Shown in pieces: positions 1 to 12,880 of a stretch of 64,000 nucleotides of DNA. The translations under genes and the position numbers were made by a program. The notes beneath the pieces are model-generated. The model made no database searches. It was not told where the DNA came from and saw only the letters and a list, made by a program, of their open reading frames with translations. Positions within the stretch are counted from its first letter, which is position 1. Each line of letters opens with the position of its first letter. Source of the stretch: Heterocephalus glaber (Eukaryota; Chordata; Mammalia; Rodentia; Bathyergidae); NCBI RefSeq assembly GCF_000247695.1, contig NW_004624781.1, forward strand, positions 13,601,925-13,665,924. The letters are read 5' to 3'.

Positions 1-295
1 ATAAATAAGGACTAAAAGGTATAATAGATAATGTGAAATAGGAAGAAAAGGGGCAAAGGGGAAGGGGAAGTGGGAGGGGTAAGGGAAAGGAAAGAAGGGA
101 AGGGAATTAATATGAGAAAATGAAAAAAAGGAAACAAAGTCTTTGTAAATAGGGAGGGATGAAGGCATTGAAGGGAGGGCAGGGGAAGGGGGAAAAATAC
201 GAACCAAGAGAGATCATGTACAGGTGCAAATTTCCAATGATGAATGTCATTATACTGTATACCTAAAATGTACCAATAAAATTAATTTTAAAAAT
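1..295 (+). mobile_element. L1 3' end, lineage-specific type, copy 1
   Basis: A long polypurine tract (about bases 40-190) is followed by an AT-rich tail ending in TGTACCAATAAAATTAATTTT. The block from 171 on closely matches 42,820-42,946 and more distantly 23,163-23,277. A G-rich polypurine tract just before the end of a LINE is typical of rodent L1 3' untranslated regions. The element probably continues to the left of the window. Confidence 0.6.
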
Positions 296-405
296 TTGTT
301 TTTGGCCTTCCAAAGATAAGTGCAAAGTGAGCAATACTTGCTTCAAAGTCACTTCATTCCTAATACAAAGTAGTGAAAAATATTTTATTTGAAGAACTCA
401 GTCAT

Positions 406-866
406 TGTAGTGGGTTGAATGCTGTTTTCAGAAAAAAATATGATGAAGTCCTAACCCCCAGTGCCTGTTAATATGCGCTTTTATGGAGATAGGGTCTTTG
501 CTAGTATAATTAAGGATATCAATCTGAGCTCATCCTGGATTTAGGGTAGACCCTAAACCCAATGACTGTTGTCCTTGTAAGAGAACGAAGAGAGATTTAA
601 GATATACAGACACGGAGACAAAGGTCATGTAGGGATAGAGGAAGGATTGGATCACACAGCCACAAGCCAGAACACCAAGGATCACCTGCAGCCACCAAAG
701 CTGGGAAGGACCTGGGATACAGTGTCCCTCAGAGCCTCCGGGAGGCACCGGGACCTCAAGTACTTCTGGCCTCCACAAGTGTGACTGAATAAATTTCAGT
801 TTCTTTTTTTTAAGCCACTGTGTGTACAGTAATTTGTTGCAGTGTACCTCTGGGAAATGACCACGT
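406..866 (+). mobile_element. MaLR/ERVL-type solo LTR (MLT1-like)
   Basis: It starts TGTAGTGGGTTGAATG, contains the familiar block around AGTCCTAACCCCCAGTGCCT and GATAGGGTCTTTGC, and ends after AATAAATTTCAGTTTC and TTAAGCCACTGTG. These are conserved landmarks of old MaLR LTRs. The right end is approximate and no clear target duplication is seen. No internal viral sequence is attached. Confidence 0.65.
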
Positions 867-3800
867 TCATCTTTTCATCTTCTCCTTTCGAGTAGTACAT
901 GTACAGGTTCTGTTAACTTTACTTTCCTCAGAGAGACTATTTGTTTACCATTACAGCTGCCCCTGTGACATTTGGAATGCTTAGAGGGCACATCTAGAGA
1001 GGTAAAATAAAATAGAAAATTGCAACCATTCTTTGGTTTCTATAGGAAAGAAATTCCAGCTCTTACTGAATATTTTATGGTCATTATTTCATGTAATTAC
1101 CACAATGTCTTCATGGGGATGGCACCATGACAATCTGTTTTGTAGGGACCCAGAGAGGTTAATCAACTGAGTGAAGATTCTAACTTAGATCATTCAGTAT
1201 CCCATTTATGTCTGAAGATCCAAATTAGAAGTCGAAACTGATCAAATCTTCTAAATTATTGTTCCAATTCCTCCTCCCCATTGGCTATGCAGAAAAAGCT
1301 AGAAAGTTCAAGGTTCCTACAGCCAACTCTTAAATCAAATAAATCCAGAATATTCCTTCATATTCATATCACACCCAAAGGCTTTCTCCTAAGAGGAACT
1401 GCTAACGAATCAAGTCATTAGAAAATATGTCAGAAGCTGCTGCATGGAGCTCACTGATACTCATTTGATTAAGAAAATATTATCTTTCCCCACAGCTATG
1501 CTTTTGTCAGAGGTGGGTACAGATAACTGAACTGGCAGGCCAAGAGCGCTGACAATTCATTATCAAGATAAATAGGGAAAAGGGAATTTTGAGAGATTCT
1601 CTGGGACTTGCCAGGGCCAGCTGCATAATCATCCTTTTTGGTGTCTCCAAAAGATCCAGGCTCCTTTCAGAGAACGAGCCCCATGTGTAGAGGGCTCATT
1701 TTCATGGTAAAAATGTCTTCCATTCCACTTCTTTTCAGGTTGGTTTTAAACAGATAAAGTAAAAAACAGTGTGTGGTTATACTTCCAACCCCAAGACCAC
1801 TGTGGTGCCACCAGTTTGGGTAGAAAATAAGCTCACATCCTCTTATCTGTCACCCTTGAGATATAGTCATTTTTCACACCCGAGGGCCCCTTTCCTGGTG
1901 ACAATCCTCAGAGTTTTTTCAGCCCATAGTTCATCCTCCCATTGTGTCCCTGCTGCCACATGCTTCTGCTGTCAAAGCCCAGGCCAGGGAATGCCCCAGG
2001 GCCAGCCTGACTACCTGGTTGCTGGCAGGCTGGCGCTCAGAAACTGGCCCACTGCCTCTCTCTTGTTGATATCACATAGGACTGGGGTTTAAGCAGATGT
2101 GCAGGGCAGTGCTGATGGAGGGAATGGGGAAGTTTCAGGCCCCGGAGTATGGCAGTTCCTGCCTGTCTTCACGGGCCACTGGCCCTTCTTCCCCAGGCTC
2201 AGGGTCACTTCCTATATCCTCATCCCTAGTTCACCCATCTGCTGGATAATTCCTTTCCCATTGCAAAGGACAGCTGGGCTCCTGGGATGACACCTGTACT
2301 ATTGCCATGGTATCAGCTGGTCAGACTAATCCAAGAGGCATGGATAGGACACACACTGTCATTGGGCAATGTCAGAATGACAGTGGCAGGCCTGGGACAC
2401 CTGGCCCAGGGCTCCCACAAGGCAGCTGAGCTGGAAGAGAGGCATGCGTTTTTCTGACTCTCCTCCACTTCCAGCCGCTGTAGCCCATGTCTCAAAGGCT
2501 TGGATTTTCTAGTAGTGGGTCCCTGGGTAGCCCAAGTGGAAGTGCCCACTCTCCTGATGCTTCCTGGGGCTCCTTCCTTGGGGCCTTTTCCCCTCAGTCA
2601 CTTGTCCTCTCTATTGCAGAGTCTGAGCGAGCTGGAGAATTGGGATCTATCACGGCTGGAATGATGTTGAGACTCCCCATTCATGAAATCAGCTTCTGGA
2701 TGCGTCTCCTCACCTCTCTTCCATTCTCCCTTCATTCATGGTCCCAACCCTGGCTGAGCATGAGTTAAAAAAGACTTTTGCAAGGAAGGCTACATTGTGG
2801 ATGTCCTTTCCTTTGGAACTTCTTGAGGGCAGATTCGGCAGGAGATGAGGTCTCATCTTGGCACACCCCTCACTGAGACTCAGTTTCCCCATCTGTAATA
2901 TAAAGGGGCCAATCAAGACACTTCGAGGCTATCTCCAGCTCCAGTTCTCTCTCTTCTTTGTGCCCTAATGGTGCAAATTGGCATTTCAATCACCTTGGCA
3001 CTGACATATTTTAGAGCACTTGTTCATCCCAGTGAAACAGAAGTACAACTTTGATATAAATCATAATTTTCAACATAGCTGGTGCTTCCCCCCTCTACCT
3101 CTTTGTTCATGTGCATATCTGCTTATATTTCCTCCAAGCATGTTTGTTTGCTTGAAGTTCAAGGGATGAAGAGTTACAGCACTTCTGAAATTCCCGGATG
3201 CTTTTGGGAATGGGCTGCAACTCTGTGCTGCTTCAGAGGAGAGGCCCAGGACAATGCCCTGTCTGGATCCCAGCCACCTTTTCATTCTTTGCGAGCCGCC
3301 TTTCACCACGTGACCCCAGGAAAGTATCCTGACTTTACTGAGCCTCAGTCTTCTCTGCCTAAAATGGGAATCATCACAGTATCTTCTCGTAGTGTTACTG
3401 AGACATCTTGGTTCGGAGTAATCTGGAGTATTGGTCCAAAATTCAGATTCCTTACCCCAGGTCAAATTTAGTGAATCGAGATCTCTGCATTTGGGTCCCA
3501 GCATCTGTGTTATTAACAGCTCTTCCACGCGGGACTTTCAAATACTACAGTTTGAGGACCTGTGTTTTCCATGGAGCCTTTAACCACCGGCCCTTTAACC
3601 TGCTCCAACTCAATTACTTATCATCATGATTCCAAGAGAGAAACGGGAAGCCTTCCTTTCTATTTATACACAGGAAATGGCTGCTAAGAGGTCCTTGCAC
3701 TGTCGAAGGTCACAAAAAGTCCCCTAACTCCATCACCCAGCCACCCCTTCCCACCTGGTCTCCTGTCTCTGAATCTTGCTACAGGAAAGAATGCTAACAT

Positions 3801-5242
3801 GAAGCCTGTCCCAGAATTCTGCTTGACTTCCTTTCATCCTTCTTTCTATTCAGGGGGTGAGTTTCTTTTCTCCTTTGGCAGATAGCCATCCTCTCCCTTT
3901 ATAAATGTTTTTATCTGCAGCTGCTTTTATCTTATCAGACTCACAGTATGTCTTCTGTCTTTCTGCTCCTAAAGATAATTCCCACTGGGCTATATGTCAT
4001 AAGTGTCATCTCAGTCACAGCTCAAAATAACAAATAGATTTGTTTCCAGAGTGGAAAGGAGACCGGCAGAGCCCTGCTTAGATGGAGTGAGAATGTGGAG
4101 CTTCACCTTTACCCCTGCTGTGACCTGTGCGGGATTTGGCCACACACACGCACAGCTTCTTCGGAGGCCCTGGGGCCCTGCTATTTTCAGGGGAGTGATA
4201 TTCAAATATCTAAATACACCTTATGAATAAGAATAAGCTGGGAGGAAGTGGGAGTTGGAGGCTGATTAGGTTGGGGCAGTCTCTTGGCTGGGAACAGCAA
4301 ACTGATCCTGAAACAGAGTAGCCCAGATGGAAAGTGAAAGGGCTCTTCTGAGATGAGATGTGGATTGCATATATATATATATATTTTTTTTCCTGTATAT
4401 TATGATTTTTTTTTTTTTTATTATGATGTTTTGACATCTGAAGAAAACCTTTCTGGCTGGGAAGACCCCTCTGTCTAGGCTGGACAATTCTCAGGGATGC
4501 AAAAGGCCCAGCCAGGAGCAGGCTCTGTCCTGCAGCTCACCCATCCAGAGGCTGCTCCTGTCCCTGGTGCTGTAATCACAGCAGGGCTGGGTGCCAGACA
4601 ACTAGCACTGCTTAGAGTTCTGAGTCAGTCCTGAAATTGTTCAAAGTGGCCAGCCCCAAAGTGTTTGTCCTTTGGAAACCACAGTACAAGCCATGGCCTA
4701 AGCAGTCCCCTCTCCTGCCTTGAGCTTTCCTGTGTCCTGTCTCTTGGACCCTTGAGGATAACACACTTTGTTATTTCCTGAGCCTCCTTCCAGACTCCTC
4801 TTGTGACCACATCTGACTCAGAACAGAAGACATGAAACGATGACCCCGGCCCTGATGTCTGCCCTGGGCCACTCAAACTTGGTCAAGACCATGAGAATGG
4901 AATCCCAGTGTCTGGCTTCAGGGTGCAAAGGTCCTGCTTCCAGTTCCTGTTTCATGGCCCCAGAGTCACTGTGGGACAGTGAGCAGGGGCAGGACGGAAT
5001 GGGCACAGGGCAGTGGGCACACAGAGCAGCAGACATCAGTGCCTGTTTATCTTTCCTTTTAATAACACCTGCCATGATGAAGAGCAGCCAGTATACACTT
5101 GGTTGCTGGAGCCTGGTTTCGGGCTGGGCTGCCCTCTGGGGTGGGGTAGGGTGCTGTGTTTGTGCTCCATATCACGGGGATCTTGGCTCTGGGTTTCACT
5201 GGGAAGATGGGCTCCTGCAGTGATTTCACCATGGACCCGGGG
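867..5242. other. Intergenic, mostly unassigned
   Basis: No gene. Short MIR-like fragments are seen near 1085-1235 (minus), 2850-2925 (plus) and 3315-3385 (plus), and an AT microsatellite at 4369-4385. Open frames here are short, overlap on both strands and lack any family signature. Confidence 0.6.
4369..4385. repeat. (AT)n microsatellite
   Basis: Eight AT units followed by a T-rich stretch. Confidence 0.85.
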
Positions 5243-5417
5243 TTCTGAGACTCGGCACTCATGACATTTCCGACCTGTGGTTCCTTGTTGTGGGTATGTC
5301 CTGTGTACTGGATGTCAGGAATGCACACCCATCCACACCCAGTGTTGGATCCAAAACCTTTCCAGATGTTATCACTGTCCCCTGGAGGCCCAAATTGCCC
5401 CTGGTCAAGAACCACTG
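5243..5417 (+). mobile_element. MER20-type hAT DNA transposon remnant
   Basis: The left part carries TTGTTGTGGG and GTCCTGTGTACTGGATGT; the right end carries TGTCCCCTGGAGGCCCAAAT and CCCCTGGTCAAGAACCACTG. Order and spacing match the MER20 consensus as I recall it. It is diverged, as expected of a placental-age element. Confidence 0.6.
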
Positions 5418-5418
5418 T

Positions 5419-5900
5419 TGTGGGAGTCTACAATATTGATTATGCCCAAAGCAGGCTGTAAAGAGTTAACCCCACAATTGGCTTGTTTTGAGAGTTGAGT
5501 CTGGATGAAGTCTACCTGCTGAGGTGAGAGTAACTCACACTCAAATTCTGTTCCCACAACTAAAGCCTTCTTAACTTGAAGGACAATGTTCTAATTATAA
5601 CCATATATTTTGTCTATTCTGTTCCTAATTCAAGAATGCTTTGTATTTTTCCTTTATGAGCCTTGCTTACATTAATTTCCATAGAAACCACATGATTGCG
5701 CATCCTCACAAGTAGTACTGCCCTTGAACATAGCTTGCCTTTACCCCAATTGATTACCAATAAAAATCAGTGGCGTGGACAGACCAGTGCCTTTGTTGGT
5801 TGCACCAGCATTGGTTGTTCTGGTGCCCAGCTTTCTGTCTCTCTTAGTTCTGTCTTTTAGGTTTTTTTCCTCAGGCCTGCATCATACACTGAGTAGGAGA
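5419..5900 (+). mobile_element. Possible LTR fragment, family unknown
   Basis: The stretch begins TGTGGGAGTCTACAATATTG right after the MER20 end, has AATAAA at about 5759, then a pyrimidine-rich run as found in R/U5 regions. No TATA box or target duplication was confirmed, so the LTR reading is weak. Confidence 0.25.
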
Positions 5901-6138
5901 CTGGAGCCTACTATAGATGTTTCCAGTAATGTTTTAGGGGTCCCCATTATACTGTCATTGATGAGCAAGAGTAACAGCAGTTTTCAGATGCCCTGGGACT
6001 TGATTAGCTTATGAAAATACAGGAACTTCTCAGGCAGGATCATGGCCAGAGTCACCCAGAGGTTCCTGACTTAGCACAGTAGCCTCTCATTCTTTGAGGC
6101 CTTAGTCTTCCTGGATATTGGTCACATCCCTGAACCTT

Positions 6139-6644
6139 TGTAAGACCAAGGGCCTTACCAAACGCTCCGAGGAGCTGACTGCAGCGACGAACACCCGGGA
6201 AGGAACACACCGGACAAGTTGGAAAATAAAACAGACCTTTATTAGTCTGGCCAGACGGCACTCCCAAAGCAAAATAGCTTAGAGAGGCAACGGGCTCAGA
6301 GTCCAAGGCTGCTTTATAGGGGGTTGAGGGGGAGGATTTACGAAAAAAGGAACAAAGGTTAGTGGTTGACTGTCACATACTGATGGTCAGCAGACACACA
6401 CCCTAATGGTCACAACCGTCACGTACTGATGGTCAGCAGACACACTGATGGATTGTTCTACCGACAGTGGGTCAGGAACATTTGTTCTCCTGACAAACAA
6501 GGGGTTGAGTAATTTACTTAGGAACTTTGTTTTGCTACAGATTTTATCTATTATCCCAGAACTAACAAGCACATTTTAACCATTAATTTTTAAATACAAT
6601 AGAGGCTAGGGGAGTAATTGAATTTGGAATCATACAGTCCCACA
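6139..6644 (-). mobile_element. Solo LTR of an endogenous retrovirus with 4-bp target duplication
   Basis: On the minus strand the unit starts TGTGGGACTGTATGATTCC and ends GGTCTTACA, with TG and CA termini. It is flanked on both sides by CCTT (6135-6138 and 6645-6648). A TATAAA box (6318-6313) is followed 70 bases later by AATAAA (6243-6238), the order expected for U3-R-U5. Two copies of a 28-base block in U3 (6372-6399 and 6418-6445) differ at one position, like an enhancer repeat. A 4-bp duplication is usual for gamma-type (class I) elements. No viral genes are attached, which fits recombination between two LTRs. Confidence 0.75.
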
Positions 6645-6648
6645 CCTT

Positions 6649-8934
6649 GACCTGTCATCTGGCCAGTTCATGCTTCCTACTTGATTTCAGGCATTGTTCA
6701 CTGTACAGGCAAAGGCCTCTCTTTGGTCATTGTCTGGAACTGGTCCCTGTGTGGATCATGACCTGGGCTCCCTTGCTGGTAACCACCCTTTGTGGCTGCT
6801 TCAGGGCCTGCTGGAGGCCACCTCATCATGTCCCTCCAGACTGTGGGCAGGAGCAGCCAGAACTGGTAACCAGAGCATGCTGGCCCCACACAGGCAGCCA
6901 GTCTGAGGATCCCGATCTACCCTGATGTTTGTTAGAAACCAGATTCTGGGTCATACTAAGGGGACTGGGAAACTGCCTTTTCCCAGAGTCTGCGGGTGAC
7001 TGAGCATGCCGAGGTCATAAGAGACCCAGAGGCTGCTCTGGGCCTGAGCACAGCACTGTCTTGTGACTTTACAGAGCCCGCCTTTCTCACCCTCCACTTC
7101 CCAATCTAGCTTCTTGTCCTTTGTTCCATTTTCTTGTGCTCACATTTATTTTTGAGTTGACAAATCTAATGTGAGTTAGTCCTGGAGAAATGTGCAAACT
7201 TGCCAACATCAAAGTGAATAGAACATGGGGGGAAGTCAAGGTGGAGGAGAGAGCCCAGGGCTCTGGGGTGCAACTCTGGTTCCCAACTCGTCTCCATGGC
7301 CGTGGGGTTGTTTTATCTCCATAGCCTTCATTCCTCGACTGGCTAATGGAAGTTAGACAGAAAAGGATTTTCAAGATTTAAAAACAAACAAAACATTTTA
7401 CAGCATTCTATTGCTCCTTCAAATGAAAGCTTATTTGGAACTTTCACATAAAAAGCAGTGAAAGTTCTGTCTGAAGAAGGGGCAGCCGTCCAATCCCACA
7501 CTCTCTGCCCTCTGTGCCACTCCTGTCCCTGGAGGATGAGATCCATGGTCCCTGATCTTCCTGCCTGGATGTCTGCGGCTGGCAAGCCCAAGGGTAAGCC
7601 TGGCTCCTGGGATAAGCAACCTGCAATTTCATATTCTCTTCCTACTTTCAAATATATTAATGGAAATACTCCCTTCACCCCGTGTGAAAAGCTCCAGCAG
7701 CCTCACAGCAGACAGCTCATTCTCAGTAGACGTGCTATGTTAAGACACAACATGCAGTCTCCCAAGGTATAGCCAAGACCCTCTACTTAGGTTTCCAGCA
7801 GATCATTGCCACCTTTCTCACCCTGCCCTCCACTCCAGGGGCAGAGAGGAGGAGATAGGAGGGGTGCACTGGAGCTGGCCCCCTGCAAGAGCCGCCTAGC
7901 ACGAGGGTCATGGACTCGGTGCTCCTTGTTGGTTTGTTTATTATCTCCACTTTACTTTTTATTCTCCCATCAGTCATTTCTTGGCAACAGTAGACACTTC
8001 CATTCCAGCATCCTGTTCTCCGTCCTGTGATCCTTTCCTGTCATTTGGTGCATTTAAATGCTCCTTAGAGGAGCAGAAAAAACAGCCACAGGAGGCACCA
8101 TTTGCAACATGTTCTGGAGGGAGCCAATAAACAGCTGTTGTCTGGCCTTGGGCTACTGTTGAAAATGCATCAGTAGTGCAGGAAGGTCAGGGGAAGACGA
8201 GTGGCTGTGATCCTCCTACCCTGGCCTCGAGGGCTTTGGCTTCAGATCCTGGGAAAGACAAACCACTGAAATAACTCATGTTCACTGTGGTTCTTGTTTA
8301 TATTTTCCAAGTTGTGAAACTTAACACTAAGCTTATAGTTGTTAGTGTGCACTGCCAGCCCCGAGTGCGAGATGGAGATGGGTAGCAGCTGCTAGAGATG
8401 TTACAGTCAATTAATCGCTATGTTTTCCCATAGTTTGTGGGAAGCAGTGGAGGGGAAATGTGCTGGAAATTGCTGTTAAGAACAAGCAGGCCAGAGCAGC
8501 ACTCTGCCCTCCCTCTGTGTGTCCTTGGGAGCTTCCTGTGGACCTGGCATGTGTCACTGCCCAGCCGATGGTGTGGCTTCTGACCTCTTGGGGGGGGGGC
8601 TGGATAGTCTAACAGCTGTTGACTCAGTGGAAAGAGGACTGTCAAGGCTCATGAGCAACCTCCTTGGAGAGATGTTAAAATGGGAAGGGAAGTGAGGAGG
8701 AGAGAAAGAGGCTCTGAAGTCTGCAGAGTGTGGAAGGTATAAGGTGGTGTGGGCAGGTGTGGAGCAAATGACAACCCTCTCCTTCGTAATGGACGCATAT
8801 TTACTTCTCTTGGTGCAGGGTCCCCAAAATGTTCATACTCAGGTATCTTCTCTTTGTTTGTAAAATCTGTGCTCTCCACCCTCCCTTCATTCAGCAAAGA
8901 AGCTGGTACTGTGCAATAAATAACATCAATCATA
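6649..8934. other. Intergenic, nothing recognised
   Basis: No repeat family or gene that I can name. Open stretches on both strands are short and overlapping. Confidence 0.5.
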
Positions 8935-9100
8935 GTTACCAGTACCTATAGAGCACTCGCCCTGTGCTGAGGATTATTCTGAGTGCATTCCAAGCAGTGG
9001 CTCCCTTGCTTCTCATGGCAGCCCTGGGTGCCACAGGGAGCTCTTCATCATGGTGCAGGAGTAGAGGCACCGAGAGGTGGCTGTGACGGGTGAGTTGGTT
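8935..9100 (-). mobile_element. MIR-like SINE fragment
   Basis: Reads like the reverse of a MIR: CCTATAGAGCACTCGCCCTG, then CTCATGGCAGCCCTG and AGAGGCACCGAGAGGTGGC. Diverged. Confidence 0.4.
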
Positions 9101-10495
9101 CTTGAAGGGGTAAAAACCACAGACTTTGAATTCAGATCATGAATTGCTAGATGTTTGACCTTTACTGTTATTGTTGCTTCCTAGGATCGTCTATGTATTT
9201 TTCATTTAAGGTGCCCCAACCCTTTCCTCCTCACTTACCAATAGCATTGCCATGTAAAACCTCTGTGTGTGTATGTGCACACACATTTGTGTGTGTCCAC
9301 ATGTGCATGCCCTCTGGGTCACCTGGGGGAGAAGGGAGGTGGAGAGAGGATGAGCAGCCCCTGAGAACTCCATCTGGCCCTGGCTGCAGCATCCCGGGGG
9401 TGCCATCTGCTGCCACTTTTGCCTGCTGATTTATTTTGATGTGACCCACCAGGCAGATGGCTTGGGGAAGAAGGGGGATAAGAGTCACTGTTTGGTGACA
9501 CATAAATAAGCCACTTGTGGCACTGATCAGCCTTGCCATTTTGGGCTGGCTGCCATGGCTGTGGAGAGGCGTGTGTCTGGCGTAAATCCAGGTAGAGGGG
9601 TCACAGCAAGCCATGAGCTTGCTCTTTGTTGTTTCTCAATTCAGTCTGCTCAAAGTGTCCCTGTCCTCTGGTGGCCACGGCCTCAGGATGCTAAAGGGCT
9701 CCTTTGGCCTTTCTGCCCATCCCAGGGGCCATGTACATTTTAGGACTGTGGTTCAAAGACCAGGAAACAGGTTTGACAGCCAACAGAATTATCAACATCT
9801 TGTTTTAACAAGTAAATTTTTAAAAAACCACCATTATTTTATAAAAAGGCACTTTAATACCAAAAAGTAAGAAGGACATGATTTCAGAATAAAAAGTAGT
9901 TCTCTAAATGGAAGAAATTTAGTTTAATGAAAACACTCTTTGTCATCCTTAGTTCTCATTTCATTGATGACTAGTGAAAACTCCCTAACGGATTTTCCTC
10001 GTAGGTGGACTTCATAGAGTGGAAGCAAGAATGCTCAAAATAGTGCTTTGTCTGGGACTCCAGCACATGTGGTTCCTGGAGACACAGGCAAAACAATGGA
10101 CCACTTGGTGCCTCAGTCTTCTGATCATAAAACCAGGACACCAGTTCTCACCTTGCAGATTAACTAGATAGTACAGGTGACAACAAGGGGTGATCACTGC
10201 CATATCCTGAAGGTCCTTAAGGGCAGCTGCAGTGTATGATTCTGAGAAAGTACTCAACACAAGCCTACTAAGTGACTAGTGACACAAGTGCTTGTCACAG
10301 AAGGAGGTTGGCCCCGGATGGGCAGGGAAGGCACTGTGGGACAAGGGCCTTGTGCACTTCTCCAGGTCAGCAGCTCCTGGAATCTCCACTGAACTCCTTC
10401 TGTTGTCTCTGGGATGCAGTTACTTTCCTTTTCCTCAGGGACATCCTTTCCAAGTGGGTACTGTTGTCAGTACTTGTGACATGCTGGGTTGGGAT
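9101..10495. other. Intergenic, nothing recognised
   Basis: Includes a short GT-rich stretch near 9265-9305. No other feature I can support. Confidence 0.5.
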
Positions 10496-10497
10496 GC

Positions 10498-10730
10498 TGG
10501 CTTTGGAGGAGGACTACCTGGACTCAGGTGCTGCCTCTTCGTGTCATGGCTTCATGATCTTTGATGAATTGTTTAGCCTCTCTGTGCTGAGTTCCTCATT
10601 GGTAAATAGGGATAATAACTACCTCTTCAGGAGGGTTTATGAGAATTAAATGAGTTAGTACCTGCCAAATTCCCAGCATGGTGCCTGGCACATCCTGGGC
10701 TCCCAGTAAATGTGAGCCTGCTGGAATTTC
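10498..10730 (+). mobile_element. MIR SINE
   Basis: Carries the MIR core in order: CTTCATGATCTTTGATGAAT, TTAGCCTCTCTGTGCTGAG, GGGATAATAACTACCTCTTC, GAGAATTAAATGAGTTAGTA and GTGCCTGGCACATCC. One of the best-preserved MIRs here. Confidence 0.8.
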
Positions 10731-12340
10731 TATTCAGAGGTCGCAGTGAGAAGCCCTCAGAGAATGGGAGGTGAGGGTAAGGATTATGCTACAAGGATCC
10801 AAGTAGATCCTGGCAGATACAAGGAAAACGCTGAGAGACAGCTTGGTGCCTTGGCCTCTGAGAATTGACTAATTTGATTGAATATTTCCACGCATTTAAA
10901 GACACCTAATGTAAATCACAAAAACATAGTCACCATGGAAATGAAGAAAAAGAAGCCCCGAGTCAAAGGTGGGAATGTCTGTCTGAACTGTCTTGGCCTC
11001 TGCTGAGGCAGGAAGCACAACCCAACCTACTGTTGGGTCAGACCCCTCTTCGGAGATGGCTGCCCCAGATAGCCAACAGCTGCCACCTTCCGCTTGCCTG
11101 CCATGTCTCTGGCCTGGTCCAGGGCCACACAACATTCCACTGCCAGATCCATCTTCAGGAAGAGAATGGCTTTATGCATTAGTTACCTGACAGGCCCGCT
11201 TTTGTGTCTACCCTAACGTCAGAGGTCAGACCCTGGACCATGGTCAAGACATTAAAGGACTAACTGCCGCCCCGGGAGCCTCTCAGAAGACAGCTGTCAC
11301 CTCCCGGGGCAAGCCTTTTTCTTACTTTGAATTCTGCAGGCAGAAGTCTCTCTCTCTGCCAGATGGCACCTAGACAAAAGGGCCAGCTCCGGGTCCAGGA
11401 AGGTGCCAGCACCTGGTGCCACCATGTGTACTGATCACGGGGGTGTGGAGTGCCCTGGGAAGGGTCAGGCCCATCTGCAACCAAAGTCCCAGGTGGCTCT
11501 TTCATCTGCCCAGTAATACGTGCTGCTGTGAGCCTGGCAGATGCTGTGGGGAGCCTGGAAGTGTTTTGTAGGAGTTTATTTTGGAGGCAAAACATGCTAC
11601 TTTAAGTCTGTTTGACCTGGAATTACAATGGCTAGGACGTGGCTTTGACCCCAGCAATATTGCCAAATAAAAGGCAGTTGTAATGGCAGAAATATGAGCT
11701 GGGTGACCTCTGAGTGGCTTTCAAAATACCATGGGTCCTACAGTCAAAAATTGGGTCTTAGAAGTTGGAAAGGAGCCAGAAAGGAGTCATGGGAGTTTTT
11801 TCTCATCCCCAAATCCTCCAGGCCTCTTGTGCTCCAAGCTGTCCCTCTGGCTGCCATTCCAGCCACCCAAAAGCTTTTCCTCCTTGTCCCTGGCAGACAA
11901 ACACCCTCCACAACTCAACCCAAACAACACAGGGATTCGGAGGACCCTTGGTCTGTGGTTCTCAACCCTTTACCACAAAAACACTCATGATGAGTTTGCT
12001 GTATGGCTCCTATTTCAAAAGGTTCTTGACTCTCAATTTAACAGAATTTACTAAGTAATAACCAGAAGACTTCCTTAACTGCCAAATCTGAACTTCTGGT
12101 TGGCAAATAATCATGCTGTGTTGATGAATTCCAGCCCAAAGCAAAGAAACATGATGTTGCTAGTGGGCTAGGGAGGTCCAGTCTCAGCACCATGCAACTT
12201 CAAACCCCGAGGACTCCTTGATTCAGGCTCCCTGGAGGCCTGAGGCCATCAACCCAACCCTGTTGCTCATATTCAAATGCATGTGCTTGTGTGTTATGTT
12301 GGGACAAGTAGACATGTGACTGACACTGGCTGGGTCTCTA
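10731..12340. other. Intergenic, nothing recognised
   Basis: GC-richer than average in places, with open stretches up to 111 codons on both strands and no domain signature. No gene supported. Confidence 0.5.
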
Positions 12341-12370
12341 CTGCATACAGGACATTGATAATGAATATTC

Positions 12371-12457
12371 TGTTTTTTTTTTGGTACCAGGGATCGAACT
12401 CCAGGCCTTGCGCTTTTGAGGCAGGCAGCGGCACCACTGAGCTAAATCCCGGGCCCC
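12371..12457 (-). mobile_element. ID-type tRNA-derived SINE
   Basis: Minus orientation: T-run, then GGTACCAGGGATCGAACTCC (reverse of the B box) and CACTGAGCTAAATCCC (reverse of the A box). An imperfect duplication flanks it: CTGCATACAGGACATTGA (12341-12358) and CTACATGCAGGACATTGA (12457-12474), two mismatches in 18. Confidence 0.85.
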
Positions 12458-12539
12458 TACATGCAGGACATTGAGACAGCCCCTTCATGTGTGGGATCAC
12501 ACTGTGAAGTCACATCCCTTGCATGCAGTAGGTAGTGCT

Positions 12540-12645
12540 ACTCTGTCATCCCACTTTACAAATGAGGAAACTGAGGTAAGGGGAAATAACAGTCTTAAGG
12601 GCATATAATTGGTATGCTATAGAAGTAGGACCTGGAATCAAGCAT
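12540..12645 (-). mobile_element. MIR fragment
   Basis: CCCACTTTACAAATGAGGAA and ACTGAGGTAAGGGGAAATAA are the reverse of the conserved MIR core. Confidence 0.6.
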
Positions 12646-12649
12646 TTTA

Positions 12650-12880
12650 ATTTTTTCACCAGCTTTATTGGGATATCATTTGCATACCATATAACTTATC
12701 TATTTTATGAATATATAATTCAGTGCTTTTTAGTATATTCACAATCCATTTTAGAAAATTTTCGTCACCCATTAAAGAAACCCCATACCTATTCAGTCAC
12801 TTCCTGTTTTGCCCCAGCTCCTCACAGTCCTGGGTGAGACCACTGCTTTGCTTTCTGTCTCTATGGAAGGACTTGGCAGT
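12650..12880 (-). mobile_element. L1M 3' end fragment
   Basis: TTCACCAGCTTTATTGGGAT followed by ATCATTTGCATACCATATAA and then CACCCATTAAAGAAACCCCA is the antisense form of old mammalian L1 3' ends. Confidence 0.55.

Noticed and set aside
3070..3528. 152-codon minus-strand open stretch with overlapping plus-strand frames
   Set aside because: Open on several frames at once, includes a MIR fragment, and has no family signature.
10272..10649. 125-codon open stretch with hydrophobic segments
   Set aside because: Its second half is a translated MIR SINE, so the hydrophobic runs come from the repeat.
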